DNA of 64,000 nt from an uncultured Paracoccaceae bacterium (GCA_947493745.1 CANLSM010000002.1:248001-312000), one strand, 5' to 3'; counted from the stretch's first letter, positions 9,080 through 17,875 are shown. Notes: generated by a model not told the origin, from the sequence alone. Numbers and translations: made by a program.

Positions 9080-10147
9080 ATGGCCAACAATGTCTTCGCC
9101 AACGGACGCGAGTTGAGTTGCAAGTCCGGCAGCGGCAAGTCCATCGCCTGTTTTCCCGATGTCTGCATGACGCCGCCCGAGAACCCGGCAACCCCGCCGG
9201 GTGTTCCGGTGCCCTATCCTAACACCGGCATGACCAGCGACTGCACATCCGGCAGCCGCAGCGTGAAGGTCAGCGGCAAGGAATGCAGCCTCAAGAACAA
9301 GAGCTATTTCAAGAAAAGCTCCGGCGACGAGGCCGGTGCCGCGGCCAAGAAAGGCGTGGTGTCATCGAAAAACCGCGGCAAGGTCTATTTCACCGCCTGG
9401 TCGATGGACGTGAAATGTGAGGGCGAGAACTGCGTCCGGCATCTTGACATGACAACGCACAATCACGGCTCTCCGACGAATACGGCGCCATGGCCCTTCA
9501 TTGATTCTATGGCCATTGGACCCGACGGCGAGACCGATGATCCATGTGCTGATGAGAAAGAAGCGGAGCAGACGGCTTGCTCAAAACACGGCGGCGACAA
9601 AGCCAAAGAATGCGCGGATGATGACTGCAAGGCAGCGAAGACGTGCAAACTGGTGCCGAAGGGCAAGGACAAGGAAATGTGCTGCCCACCCGACAACACG
9701 GGCGACCATCTCATCGAGGATCATTGGATAAGGCCAAAGGGAGTCCTGGAAGCCGATTTCAGCCATCTGGCCGAAAAGGATGGAGCCCGGTACAAAAAAG
9801 CCGGTGGTCCTTACCATGGTGCTCCGTGCATGTGTGTTAACAGATCGCGTTACAGTGGCAAACATGGCATCGCGCATGGCACCCGTGGCGTCTTGGAGAA
9901 CCGTCTCATTGGGAAGCCATTTTCCTACCCCGCAGGCAAAGAAATGGCATTGAAGTCGTTCAATGATGCAAATCCGGGAAACACCTGTGACGACAAGTGT
10001 ATCGGTGCGCAAATGGATGCTTTCTACGGTCCTGACGCGGACAAGAAGAGTCTTCACACTCCAAATCGCAAGCAGCCAATGAAAGAAGCCCAGAGAGAGG
10101 CCGCTCTGGATCGGTATCCTGCCCCCCCGATGACCGGACCGCCATAG
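9080..10147 (+). CDS. DUF4150 (PAAR-like) protein with Cys/His-rich C-terminal domain; candidate T6SS effector
   Basis: A 355-residue protein. Residues about 1-130 (MANNVFANGRELSCKSGSG, then FPDVCMTPPENPATPPGVPVPYPNTG and TSGSRSVKVSGKECSLKN) match the DUF4150/PAAR-like spike-tip family. A charged, cysteine-rich linker (about 155-205) leads to a C-terminal domain with DHLIEDHWIRP, GAPCMCVNRSRYSGKHGIAHG and NTCDDKC. The ordered His and Cys residues recall His-based nuclease toxins of polymorphic toxin systems, but I cannot assign the family. An RBS (GGAGG) precedes the ATG. The following gene is the natural candidate for its immunity protein. Confidence 0.8.
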   Translation: MANNVFANGRELSCKSGSGKSIACFPDVCMTPPENPATPPGVPVPYPNTGMTSDCTSGSRSVKVSGKECSLKNKSYFKKSSGDEAGAAAKKGVVSSKNRGKVYFTAWSMDVKCEGENCVRHLDMTTHNHGSPTNTAPWPFIDSMAIGPDGETDDPCADEKEAEQTACSKHGGDKAKECADDDCKAAKTCKLVPKGKDKEMCCPPDNTGDHLIEDHWIRPKGVLEADFSHLAEKDGARYKKAGGPYHGAPCMCVNRSRYSGKHGIAHGTRGVLENRLIGKPFSYPAGKEMALKSFNDANPGNTCDDKCIGAQMDAFYGPDADKKSLHTPNRKQPMKEAQREAALDRYPAPPMTGPP

Positions 10148-10156
10148 GAGAACGCA

Positions 10157-11068
10157 ATGAGCCAACCTAAAGACCCCTACACCTTCACCAACGCAACCGT
10201 CGTTTCTGACAATTATGCACTGGTGGGAGCAATGTTTGATGATTTGGCGGAAGAAAACACCGACCACGGTATTGTATTCAAACGTATGAACGGTGAATGG
10301 CAGTCAATGACCTATCCTGGGGCAATTTGCGGCTCGTGGCTGCTTATGAAGCCAGCACCGATTATTGTCAGCGTCGGGACAAATGGAACAGTATACAATT
10401 TTGACGCCGACGGGCAGACGACTGAAGATATTGATGTCTCTGATGAGGGCCCGTCAGATCTTCTGACCCTGCGCAACGGTCGTATTATTGACGGTAAGAT
10501 ATATGCAGTCGGTATGGCCCGCCATGTCTATGTGCGCGAAGGGAAGGGCGACTGGACTGCCATTGACGCCGGTGTGTTCGTTCCTCGCGATGAAATCGAG
10601 GACGCCATCGGGTTTCTCGCAGTGGATGGACGATCCTCATCTGACATTTATGCGGTAGGCTATGCTGGAGAGATTTGGCACTATGATGGAAGGCAATGGG
10701 CGATGCAGGACAGCCCAACAAATCTGGCACTTACCGACCTTTGCATCACCGAAGAGGGCTTGGTGCATATCGTGGGGCAACTGGGACTCTATATAGTTGG
10801 GTCGCGCGGTAGTTGGAGTGTTGTTGATCATGGGCTGCACGAGGACGATTTCTGGGGGTGTGAGGTATTCAAGGGGAAGGTCTATTGCTCAACGAACAGG
10901 GGTGTTTTCCGCTATGATGATGGCTTGGCACCGGTAGATGTGGGTGGGGATGCCGAGACGACTTTCGCTCTGATGGAGGGTTCGAGCGAAGTACTTTGGT
11001 CTGTCGGCGCAAAGGATATTTTCGAAACGAGAGATGGTGGAGACTGGGAGCGGGTACCCCCTGCATAG
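10157..11068 (+). CDS. Candidate immunity protein with repeated G-x-W beta strands
   Basis: A 303-residue protein of unknown family with no signal peptide. A short pattern recurs five times: NGEWQSM, KGDWTAID, GRQWAMQD, RGSWSVVD and GGDWERVP, interleaved with Ile/Val/Tyr-rich strands such as DIYAVGYAGEIWHYDG. This suggests a beta-propeller or other all-beta repeat fold. Its position directly after a PAAR-like protein with a probable toxin domain makes immunity the leading inference. Codon use is visibly richer in A/T-ending codons than in the flanking genes, as expected for an exchangeable effector/immunity cassette. RBS TAGGAGA precedes the ATG by a few bases. Confidence 0.6.
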   Translation: MSQPKDPYTFTNATVVSDNYALVGAMFDDLAEENTDHGIVFKRMNGEWQSMTYPGAICGSWLLMKPAPIIVSVGTNGTVYNFDADGQTTEDIDVSDEGPSDLLTLRNGRIIDGKIYAVGMARHVYVREGKGDWTAIDAGVFVPRDEIEDAIGFLAVDGRSSSDIYAVGYAGEIWHYDGRQWAMQDSPTNLALTDLCITEEGLVHIVGQLGLYIVGSRGSWSVVDHGLHEDDFWGCEVFKGKVYCSTNRGVFRYDDGLAPVDVGGDAETTFALMEGSSEVLWSVGAKDIFETRDGGDWERVPPA

Positions 11069-11093
11069 AACCGATGATCAGGAGTGAACGGTC

Positions 11094-11561
11094 GTGACAG
11101 CAAAGATTGATGACAAAAAGAAAGAGACTACCCTCAACGGCGTCGTGATTGGCGTCCTGATGGGCCTCGACGACGGGGTGCCTCGGGTGGTTTTCCCCGG
11201 CAACCTCCACGAAGCTGCGATACCGGCGCGCAACACCGTTCCGCTGGCAAATGACGATATCGGTGGCGAGGTCGCGCTGATGTTCGAGGGGGGCGATCCT
11301 TCACGCCCCATCGTGCTGGGGCGGCTTTTGCGACCAGCAGATCCGCCGATGATCGTCGAGGAGGAGCCCGAGGTCGATATCTCCGTTGACGGGCAGGCTG
11401 AGCGGGTGGCGATCACCGGCGAGAAGGAGGTCGTGCTGAGATGCGGCAAGGCCTCGATCACGCTCACGCGCGCCGGCAAGATCATCCTGCGCGGGGCGTA
11501 CATCTCCAGCCGCTCTTCGGGGATGAACCGGATCAAGGGTGGCTCGGTCCAGCTGAACTGA
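11094..11561 (+). CDS. DUF6484 family protein (T6SS-associated)
   Basis: A 155-residue protein starting at GTG (AGGAG lies upstream). The N-terminal half carries the DUF6484-like pattern LNGVVIGVLMG, FPGN, PARNTVPL, GGEVALMFEGGDPSRPIVLGRL. The C-terminal half (VVLRCGKASITLTRAGKIILRG, ending SSRSSGMNRIKGGSVQLN) resembles the beta-helical C-terminal strand repeats of VgrG and related spike proteins. It probably contacts the PAAR-like tip. It overlaps the next gene by one base (TGATG). Confidence 0.72.
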   Translation: MTAKIDDKKKETTLNGVVIGVLMGLDDGVPRVVFPGNLHEAAIPARNTVPLANDDIGGEVALMFEGGDPSRPIVLGRLLRPADPPMIVEEEPEVDISVDGQAERVAITGEKEVVLRCGKASITLTRAGKIILRGAYISSRSSGMNRIKGGSVQLN

Positions 11562-12778
11562 TGGGAGCCGTTCGCCACATACCTCTCATCGTCGAGCTGC
11601 ATGCCGAGGAGGCGGCCATCCTGTGGTCGCGCCGGAATACGGCCGTCAATGCGCCCCATTACAACCGGGAATTTCTCGGGCGGCTCGATGAACGGCTGGA
11701 GGCCAATATCGACGGTTTGCGGATCGCGGGCGATGTCGGCTGGGCCGAGGCGCAAAAGGCCTTTGCAGCACATCCGGAGCCCGGCGAAGCTTTCGTTCTG
11801 GCGGCGATCGCTTTCGGTCGGGAGACGATGTCGGGTATCAACGACGTTCTCGAGGCGCTGGGCGAAGAGGACAATCAACCGCTTGTCCGCGCTGCCATCT
11901 CTGCACTTGGCTGGCTTTTGCCATCGGATTTGCGGGGCAAGGTCCAATCACTTCTGAAGGATCCCCGGCCCCAGGCGCGTCTGCTGGGGCTGGGCGCGTG
12001 CTCGACCCATCGCGTGGATCCGGGTCCGCAGCTTGTGGAATTCCTGCGCGACGTTCCCGCTGTCCGGGACCGGGCTGCACGACTGGCCGGAGAGGTTGGG
12101 CGATCTGATCTTCTGGCAGAACTGAAGTCGGGGGACCTTACCTCATCAGGCGCTGCGGTTTTTGCGCGGGTGCTGCTTGGCGACCTTTCCGCACTGCCGC
12201 AGTTGCAGAAGATCGCGACAAGGCCGGGGCCGGATCAATGGCCAGCTTTCGATCTGGCGCTTCTGGCTATGGGCGAGGACGCCGCACGAACCTGGCTCAA
12301 GGAACTCGGCAACACCGAGAGCGACCCGCGATATCTTGTGCGAAGCGCCGGGCTTCTGGGTGATCCCGCGCTGGTGCCCTGGCTGATCCGTCAGATGGAA
12401 ACGCCGCTCATGGCCCGTCTGGCAGGCGAGAGCCTGTCGCTGATCACCGGCGTTGATATCGACTTCATGGACCTCGACGGAGAACCGGGCGACAGCGACA
12501 CGGTGCCGAATGACGATCCCGCCGATGACCTGGTGGAGCTTGACATGGATGATGAACTGCCCACGCCCGATCCGGCGAAGGTGGCCGCGTGGTGGGAGGA
12601 AGCCGGTGCATCCTACCAGTCCCATCAAAGATACTTCCTTGGCGCGCTGCGGCTGGAGCAGACCTACCGTGACGGATTTGAGAACGGCTATCAGCGGCAG
12701 CGCAAACTGGCGGCGCTCAACCTGGCGCTCATCACGCCGGATGCGGCGATGCTGAACTGGAAAACAAGAGTTTCGTAG
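11561..12778 (+). CDS. TIGR02270 family protein (T6SS-associated helical repeat protein)
   Basis: A 405-residue soluble protein rich in alpha-helical HEAT-like repeats (SALGWLLPSDLRG, SLLKDPRPQARLLGLGACSTHRVDPG, SAGLLGDPALVPWLI). The C-terminal part holds an acidic loop (DLDGEPGDSD, DDLVELDMDDELP) and the conserved-looking YFLGALRLEQTYRDGF/GYQRQRKLAALNLAL. The features and neighbours fit TIGR02270, a family found in T6SS effector loci with no established biochemical role. The ATG at 11561 overlaps the DUF6484 stop codon; the upstream extension in the same frame lies inside the previous gene and is a shadow. Last gene of the module. Confidence 0.75.
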   Translation: MGAVRHIPLIVELHAEEAAILWSRRNTAVNAPHYNREFLGRLDERLEANIDGLRIAGDVGWAEAQKAFAAHPEPGEAFVLAAIAFGRETMSGINDVLEALGEEDNQPLVRAAISALGWLLPSDLRGKVQSLLKDPRPQARLLGLGACSTHRVDPGPQLVEFLRDVPAVRDRAARLAGEVGRSDLLAELKSGDLTSSGAAVFARVLLGDLSALPQLQKIATRPGPDQWPAFDLALLAMGEDAARTWLKELGNTESDPRYLVRSAGLLGDPALVPWLIRQMETPLMARLAGESLSLITGVDIDFMDLDGEPGDSDTVPNDDPADDLVELDMDDELPTPDPAKVAAWWEEAGASYQSHQRYFLGALRLEQTYRDGFENGYQRQRKLAALNLALITPDAAMLNWKTRVS

Positions 12779-12809
12779 AGTCTGACCGGCGAGGCAAAAC
12801 GCAGATTGT

Positions 12810-13511
12810 TCAGAACTTGAACTTCACCGCGTTCTTCGCACCAACCGAGATGTCCTTGGTCTTGTCCTTGGATCGCTTGTTGTCGTCCGCGCCATCATCA
12901 AGATCGACATCAATCAGATCGGGCCGGATGACGGCATCCGCGACCACTGTCTCTTCAGCGGCCTGATCTTCTTCGGCGACATCGATCTTGCTTTCGCTCG
13001 CCGGGGCTGCCCGAAGGATCGGCACGGTCTGTTGGCCGCCCTCGCTCTGGATCGAGCCTCCGCCACCTTCGACCGTGATGCCAAAGGACGGGCCGCCTGT
13101 CGCGGGCTGGCGGACGGTGATCGGAGCCGTATCAACACCAAGCTGATTGCGGAATGCGCCGCTTTCGATCGGCACGCCGACGCCCATCGAGACACCGGCA
13201 GGCTCGTTCTGGCCGCCTGTTCCGGACGAACTGAGTGTTGCGATTTCCGTCGAGATGCCGCTTGCGTCAGACCCTTGGCCGTCCGCGTCTCCTTGACCCG
13301 CCAACTGGTTTTCGGAAAGCCCGCCCACAGCATCGGTGCTGTCTTCGCTAAGATGATCGGCAACCGGTTGCGCGTGATCCTTCGTGCCTTCGGACACGAG
13401 TGTCACGACCGGAACGGCCAGCAGTCCCACGACTGCTACGGCGACCAGCCACTCGGCAGACGCACTGCCTCGCTGGTCCCGGAAGAACCGTTTACATCCC
13501 CAAACTGACAT
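12810..13511 (-). CDS. Secreted or membrane-anchored protein with Flp/TadE-like N-terminus
   Basis: A 233-residue protein. The first 40 residues read like a type IV pilin/Flp or TadE-like segment: FRDQRGSASAEWLVAVAVVG, with a basic N-terminus, a glycine before the hydrophobic stretch and an Ala-Glu pair. The remaining 190 residues are low-complexity and rich in Gly, Ser, Asp and Ala, with an acidic patch (DVDLDDGADDNKRSKDKTKD) and a basic C-terminus. This is much longer than Flp pilins (about 60). No tad or cpa genes lie nearby. It could be a pseudopilin or a surface protein processed by a prepilin peptidase. Confidence 0.65.
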   Translation of the reverse strand: MSVWGCKRFFRDQRGSASAEWLVAVAVVGLLAVPVVTLVSEGTKDHAQPVADHLSEDSTDAVGGLSENQLAGQGDADGQGSDASGISTEIATLSSSGTGGQNEPAGVSMGVGVPIESGAFRNQLGVDTAPITVRQPATGGPSFGITVEGGGGSIQSEGGQQTVPILRAAPASESKIDVAEEDQAAEETVVADAVIRPDLIDVDLDDGADDNKRSKDKTKDISVGAKNAVKFKF

Positions 13512-13750
13512 TATCGCCCCACATACAAACTACCACACACACGTTGCCATTTTCGGCATTCTTGTCTGCGCAAAAACCCAATCTGCGCTTCACACAAGCT
13601 ACCTATCGCACCAGTTTTTGTCAATTTTTCGGCAACTTTGCACTGCGCCGACACAATATGGATAGAATAGTTAACGCCAAATCAAATTCGCATCGGAATC
13701 AAGGCTTTAGTTGCTCAAATTTGTTAACCATTCCGCACCGGTTCGCGGTA
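13512..13750. other. AT-rich intergenic region with CtrA-like half site
   Basis: This 239-base gap lies between the pilin-like gene (transcribed leftward) and the end of the sit operon. It is clearly AT-richer than its neighbours. TTAACCAT at 13724-13731 matches the half-site described for CtrA in alphaproteobacteria; a second GTTAAC lies at 13670-13675. Either could regulate the pilin-like gene. No gene or terminator is recognised here. Confidence 0.35.
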
Positions 13751-14560
13751 TTATTTCTTCCGCTTAAAGAGAACCGTGACAAAAAACACAACTGTAAGGA
13801 TCAAAACGATGGTTGGCGCCGGCGCGCTGTCGATCCAGAAGCTGAGATAGATGCCGCCGATGACAGAGAGAATCGACAGACCTACCGCGCTCAGCAGCAT
13901 CGTCTCCAGACGGTTCGACCAAAGGAAGGCAATCGCGCCCGGGGCCACCAGAAATGCGATGGCAAGAATGATGCCCACGGATTTGAGCGCCGCCACGACG
14001 GCAAGCGAGATCAGCGCGAGCAGACCATAGTGCAACAAGCCGACGCGCAGACCCAGCGCGCGGGCCTGTTGCGGATCGAACGCATGCAGCATGAAGTCCC
14101 GGTACTTCAGTGAAATGACGGTGCCGACAAGTGCGGCGAGTATCGCCGTCTGCCAGAACTCGGCCCGGCTGAGCCCCAGCATGTCGCCAAAAAGGACATG
14201 ATCGAGATGGATGTTGGTCTCGATATTGGCGAAGAGCACGATCCCCAGCCCGAACATGCCCGAGAAGGTGATCCCCAGAATGGTGTCCTGCTTTACGCGG
14301 CTGTTCTCGGCCAGGAACCCGGCACTGACCGCGCAGAACATGCCGGCCGCGAAAGCGCCGACGGCAAAGGGCAGGGAGACGATATGGGCCAGCACGACAC
14401 CGGGCAGGACTGCATGGGAAATCGCGTCGCCCATAAGCGACCAGCCCCTGAGCACCAGAAAACAGGACAGAAGCGCCATGGGAATTGCCACGACCAATGT
14501 GGTCAGGAAGGCGCGCTGCATGAACTCGAAGGACACGGGCAGGAGCAGCGTCTCGATCAT
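13751..14560 (-). CDS. sitD: Manganese/iron/zinc-type ABC transporter, second permease subunit
   Basis: A 269-residue integral membrane protein of the ABC-3 (ZnuB/SitD) family, with about eight hydrophobic segments and the family phrase GWSLMGDAISHAVLPGVVLA near the N-terminus. It starts [20 protein letters not shown]. It overlaps the preceding permease gene by four bases and is about 33% similar in pattern to it, as expected for SitC/SitD paralogues. With SitC it forms the inner-membrane channel for metal import. It is the last gene of the operon. Metal specificity is inferred only from the operon and regulator. Confidence 0.85.
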   Translation of the reverse strand: MIETLLLPVSFEFMQRAFLTTLVVAIPMALLSCFLVLRGWSLMGDAISHAVLPGVVLAHIVSLPFAVGAFAAGMFCAVSAGFLAENSRVKQDTILGITFSGMFGLGIVLFANIETNIHLDHVLFGDMLGLSRAEFWQTAILAALVGTVISLKYRDFMLHAFDPQQARALGLRVGLLHYGLLALISLAVVAALKSVGIILAIAFLVAPGAIAFLWSNRLETMLLSAVGLSILSVIGGIYLSFWIDSAPAPTIVLILTVVFFVTVLFKRKK

Positions 14561-15405
14561 GACAGCGCCTCGCGGGCGCGGCGCTTGGCTGTAAGGTAGC
14601 CGTGTTTGGGTGCGAAAAGGAATGCCAGAAGGAAAACCAGCGTCTGCAGCAGGACGATCAGCCCGCCCGTCGCGCCATCCAGAAAATAGCTGATATAGGC
14701 TCCGAAAAAGCAGGTCAGTGCGCCGATAAAGACCGAGATCAGGATGAGCCTGGGAAACCTGTCGGTCAGCAGATAGGCTGTCGCGCCGGGGGTCACCACC
14801 AGCGCGATCACCAGAAAGGCCCCCACGGTTTGCAGCGCAGCCACGGTTGACGCGCTGAGCAGAATGAAAAAGAGCGCCTTCAGCCGGTCAGGTTTCAGCC
14901 CGATGGACCGGGCGTGGGTCTCGTCGAAGAAGGTCACCATCAGGTCTTTCCAGGTGATCATCAGAACAAGCAACGTGACAGCGCCGATGATGCCCAGCTG
15001 GAGGATATCCTCAGGCGAGATGGCCAGAACATTGCCCATGATGATTGTCTGAACATTGACCGATGTGGGGCTGAGGGAGACCATGAAGAGGCCAAGCGCG
15101 AAGAAAGATGTGAAGATCAGCCCGATCACTGCGTCTTCCTTCAGCGCTGTTCTGGCATTCAGAAACAGCATTGCACCGGCGGCGAGACCGCCTGCGAGGA
15201 AGGCTCCAAAGGCAAATGGCAGGCCGAGCATGTAGGCACCGGCCACGCCGGGCACGACCGAATGCGCCAGCGCATCGCCGATCAGGGACCAGCCCTTGAG
15301 CATCAGATAGGCAGAGAGAAACGCGCAGATCGCGCCGACCAGCGCGCTGACCCACATTGCGTTGAGCATGTAGGAGTAGGTGAAAGGCTCCAGCAGCGTG
15401 CTCAC
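14557..15405 (-). CDS. sitC: Manganese/iron/zinc-type ABC transporter, first permease subunit
   Basis: A 282-residue ABC-3 family permease with the signature [21 protein letters not shown] near residue 40 and about eight hydrophobic spans. The C-terminus ends in a basic tail ([17 protein letters not shown]) expected on the cytoplasmic side. Four-base overlaps on both sides place it in a translationally coupled sitABCD order. Presence of two distinct permease genes is typical of Sit systems and differs from ZnuABC, which has one. Confidence 0.87.
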   Translation of the reverse strand: MSTLLEPFTYSYMLNAMWVSALVGAICAFLSAYLMLKGWSLIGDALAHSVVPGVAGAYMLGLPFAFGAFLAGGLAAGAMLFLNARTALKEDAVIGLIFTSFFALGLFMVSLSPTSVNVQTIIMGNVLAISPEDILQLGIIGAVTLLVLMITWKDLMVTFFDETHARSIGLKPDRLKALFFILLSASTVAALQTVGAFLVIALVVTPGATAYLLTDRFPRLILISVFIGALTCFFGAYISYFLDGATGGLIVLLQTLVFLLAFLFAPKHGYLTAKRRAREALS

Positions 15406-16259
15406 TTTCCGTCCCCGTCGGAATAGATCACGAAAGGACGCTCGTCATCGGAGATCACGGTCACGCGGCGCTGATCTTCTTCGTCATCATGGTGCAGGTC
15501 GGCACCCTCAAGAACGAAGTGCCGCAATACGCCTCCGAAGGCCTTTTCCAGATTGGCCTGCGTGAAGACGGAGCGGGTTGGCCCCGAGGCCAGAATGGTC
15601 TGGTTGATCAGGATGGCGCGATCACAGAATTCCGGTACGGAGCCGAGGTTGTGGGTCGAGACCAGCATCACGCGGCCCTCGTCGCGCAAACTGCCCAGCA
15701 GGTCGATGATCTGGTACTCGGTTTTCACGTCAACGCCGGTGAAGGGCTCGTCCAGCAGGATGATCTGGGCGTCCTGCGCAAGGGCGCGGGCGAGGAAGAC
15801 ACGTTTTTTCTGTCCGCCCGACAACTCACCGATCTGGCGTTTGCGATAGTCCTGCATGGTGACACGGGTGAGTGCCTCATCCACCTTGGCACGGTCATTC
15901 GCACCGGGTCGGCGCAGGAAGCCCATATGTCCGTAGCGCCCCATCATCACCACATCTTCGACAAGGACCGGGAAGTCCCAGTCGACCTCTTCGGCCTGCG
16001 GGACATAGGCGACCTGATTGCGGGCGAGTGCCTGACTTGCGGGCGCGCCCAGAATGTCCACATGCCCCTCGCCGGTTTTGACGAACCCCATGATCGCCTT
16101 GAAAAGCGTGGATTTCCCCGAACCGTTGATCCCCACGAGCGCCGTGATGGAGCCGCAGGGCACATCGAAGCTGGCCGCCCGCAGGGCGGTGTGCCCGTTG
16201 CGATAGGTGACGGTCACGTTCTCGACCAGCAGGCCGGGCGCTTGGGGCATGTCCTTCAC
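15402..16259 (-). CDS. sitB: Metal ABC transporter ATPase
   Basis: A 285-residue ATPase with Walker [11 protein letters not shown]-loop [13 protein letters not shown], signature [17 protein letters not shown], Walker [13 protein letters not shown] and switch histidine in STHNLG. VDWDFPV after the Q-loop is characteristic of the manganese/iron branch of this family. The C-terminal 50 residues ([20 protein letters not shown]...) form a His/Asp-rich tail that could sense or bind metal; this is an inference. It overlaps sitA and sitC by four bases each. Confidence 0.9.
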   Translation of the reverse strand: MKDMPQAPGLLVENVTVTYRNGHTALRAASFDVPCGSITALVGINGSGKSTLFKAIMGFVKTGEGHVDILGAPASQALARNQVAYVPQAEEVDWDFPVLVEDVVMMGRYGHMGFLRRPGANDRAKVDEALTRVTMQDYRKRQIGELSGGQKKRVFLARALAQDAQIILLDEPFTGVDVKTEYQIIDLLGSLRDEGRVMLVSTHNLGSVPEFCDRAILINQTILASGPTRSVFTQANLEKAFGGVLRHFVLEGADLHHDDEEDQRRVTVISDDERPFVIYSDGDGK

Positions 16260-17137
16260 CGGGTCAGGCCCTCCGCGATGGTCTCGGACGTCACGCGGAG
16301 CAGGTCGACATAGGTCGGAACCGGTCCGTCCGGGCCGCTCAGGCTGTCGACATAGAGAATACCGCCATATTCGGCACCGGTTTCACGCGCGACCTGTCTG
16401 GCAGAGGCGTCGGGAACCGTGCTTTCACTGAAGACGACCGAGATGTTCTCGCGTCTGACCGTGTCAATCACGGCGCGGACCTGCTGCGGCGTTCCCTGCT
16501 GGTCCGCGTTGATCGGCCAGAGATAGAGCTCTTTCAGCCCGAAATCCCGTGCAAGATAGGAAAACGCACCCTCGCTGGTCACAAGCCAGCGCTTGTTCTC
16601 GCCGATCTGATCGAGGGCTTTGCGGATCGGCTCGATGGTCGCCGTGATCTCGGCCTTATACATTTCAGCATTTGCGGTGTAGGCGTCGGTGCCGTCGGGA
16701 TCGATCTCGATCATGGCATCGCGGATGTTGTCGACATAGATCAGCGCATCGGTGGGCGACATCCAGGCATGCGGATTGGGTTTGCCGGAATAGGGACCGG
16801 TGCCGATCGACATGGGTTCGATCCCTTCAGTCACCACAACGCCGGGCACATCTTTAAGTGTCACGAAGAATTTCTCGAACCACTGTTCCAGATTGAACCC
16901 GTTCCAGAGCACGAGATCAGCCCCCTGCGCCTTGAGGATATCGCGCGGGGTCGGCTGGTAGTAGTGGATTTCCGCACCCGGTTTGGTGATCGAGACGACG
17001 TCTGCGCGGTCACCAACCACATTGCGTGCCATATCCGCAATGACGGTGAAGGTCGTGACCACCTTCATCCGTTCCTGCGCCGTGGCAGGCGAGACCAGCA
17101 GGCAGAGCATGGCAATCAGGGCGGTTCGCAGGATCAT
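16256..17137 (-). CDS. sitA: Periplasmic metal-binding protein of Sit-type ABC transporter
   Basis: A cluster A-I solute-binding protein of 293 residues from the ATG at 17137 (GGAG lies eight bases upstream; an earlier ATG at 17161 is also possible). It has a signal peptide ([21 protein letters not shown]). Likely metal ligands are the histidine in [10 protein letters not shown], the histidine in NPHAWMSP, the glutamate in VFSEST and the aspartate in YVDSLSG, the His-His-Glu-Asp set seen in manganese/iron/zinc binders. It lacks the His-rich loop of ZnuA, which favours manganese or iron. A palindromic operator lies 43 bases upstream. Confidence 0.9.
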   Translation of the reverse strand: MILRTALIAMLCLLVSPATAQERMKVVTTFTVIADMARNVVGDRADVVSITKPGAEIHYYQPTPRDILKAQGADLVLWNGFNLEQWFEKFFVTLKDVPGVVVTEGIEPMSIGTGPYSGKPNPHAWMSPTDALIYVDNIRDAMIEIDPDGTDAYTANAEMYKAEITATIEPIRKALDQIGENKRWLVTSEGAFSYLARDFGLKELYLWPINADQQGTPQQVRAVIDTVRRENISVVFSESTVPDASARQVARETGAEYGGILYVDSLSGPDGPVPTYVDLLRVTSETIAEGLTR

Positions 17138-17179
17138 GGGAACTCCAGTGTTTGGGGTCATGGCCGCAACATATGTTAA

Positions 17180-17194
17180 TGCAAATCATTTGCA
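17180..17194. promoter_or_regulatory. Fur/Mur-type operator between sitA and the regulator gene
   Basis: TGCAAAT-C-ATTTGCA is a perfect 7-1-7 inverted repeat in the divergent sitA-fur/mur region. It resembles Mur-responsive and Fur boxes of alphaproteobacteria. A weaker pair, CAATTG at 17224-17229 and 17235-17240, lies closer to the regulator start and may be a second site for autoregulation. Confidence 0.75.
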
Positions 17195-17255
17195 ATAAGA
17201 GATTTCAGGTCACGGGGTTATTGCAATTGCGTCTCAATTGGGGAATTTTCGCAAT

Positions 17256-17684
17256 ATGACCTCAAGAGATGCCGCAACCGATCTGGAAGTGAACCTGCGA
17301 AAGGCGGGGCTGCGTATAACCGAGCAGCGCCGGATCATCCTGCGCATTCTTGCGGCCAGTGACGGGCATCCCGACGCGACCGAGATCTTTCAGAAGGCTG
17401 TGCTGGAGGACAAGCGCCTGTCGCTGGCAACTGTCTACAGGACGCTCAAGGCGCTGGAGGATTGCGGTGCAATCCAGCGTCATGCATTCGGCGACGGCCC
17501 GGCCCGGTTCGAGAATGCCGACACCGAGCATCATGACCACCTCATTGATGTGGACAGTGGCGAGGTGATCGAGTTTGCCTCCGACCGGATCGAGGCCCTG
17601 CAGGAACAGATCGCCCGCGATCTTGGGTATGAGATCGTCTCTCACCGGTTGGAGCTTTACGGGCGAAAGCTAAAGCGCTCCTGA
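17256..17684 (+). CDS. mur: Fur-family metal regulator (probably manganese-responsive Mur)
   Basis: A 142-residue Fur family repressor. The winged-helix part is residues about 10-85 ([29 protein letters not shown], where the recognition helix is ATVYRTLK). The metal site includes the histidine-rich EHHDHLI. There is only one cysteine, so the CxxC structural zinc motifs of E. coli Fur are absent, as in alphaproteobacterial Fur/Mur. Divergence from a sit operon with a shared palindrome supports the Mur reading; a general Fur remains possible. Start ATG 17256 is preferred over an in-frame TTG at 17238. Confidence 0.85.
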   Translation: MTSRDAATDLEVNLRKAGLRITEQRRIILRILAASDGHPDATEIFQKAVLEDKRLSLATVYRTLKALEDCGAIQRHAFGDGPARFENADTEHHDHLIDVDSGEVIEFASDRIEALQEQIARDLGYEIVSHRLELYGRKLKRS

Positions 17685-17692
17685 AATTTTTC

Positions 17693-17721
17693 TTGCAACG
17701 AAGAGGTATCTCGGAATAGCG
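17693..17721 (+). promoter_or_regulatory. Candidate promoter of the gcv leader
   Basis: TTGCAA at 17693-17698 and ATAGCG at 17716-17721 with 17-base spacing, just before the riboswitch. The -10 box is poor; listed as a candidate only. Confidence 0.3.
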
Positions 17722-17734
17722 TCTCGCCAGATTA

Positions 17735-17875
17735 TCGGGAGAGCTGTTGGATCAGCGCCGAAGGAGCAACCGCCTCGGAAACTCTCAGGCAAAAGGACCG
17801 ATGATCTGCAACACTCTGGAGAGAGGGGGAAACCCCCGCCGAAGGGATAGCGATCTCAGGCAAAGAGACAGAGGA
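17735..17875 (+). ncRNA. Tandem glycine riboswitch
   Basis: Two consecutive aptamers precede gcvT. Aptamer 1 (about 17735-17815) has GGGAGAGC, then CGCCGAAGGAGCAA and CTCTCAGGCAAAAGGACC. Aptamer 2 (about 17813-17875) has CTCTGGAGAG, then CGCCGAAGGGAT and CTCAGGCAAAGAGACAGAGG. These are the conserved glycine-binding cores. Glycine binding should turn on gcvTHP. A short hairpin (GACCC-ATCC-GGGTC, 17883-17896) lies between aptamer 2 and the ribosome site AGAGGAG; it may be part of the expression platform. No T-tract terminator is visible, so control of translation initiation is more likely. Confidence 0.93.

Noticed and set aside
6952-12778. Prophage or integrative element
   Set aside because: No integrase, terminase, capsid, attachment-site repeat or tRNA-adjacent boundary is seen; the PAAR-like spike parts fit a T6SS-type module better.
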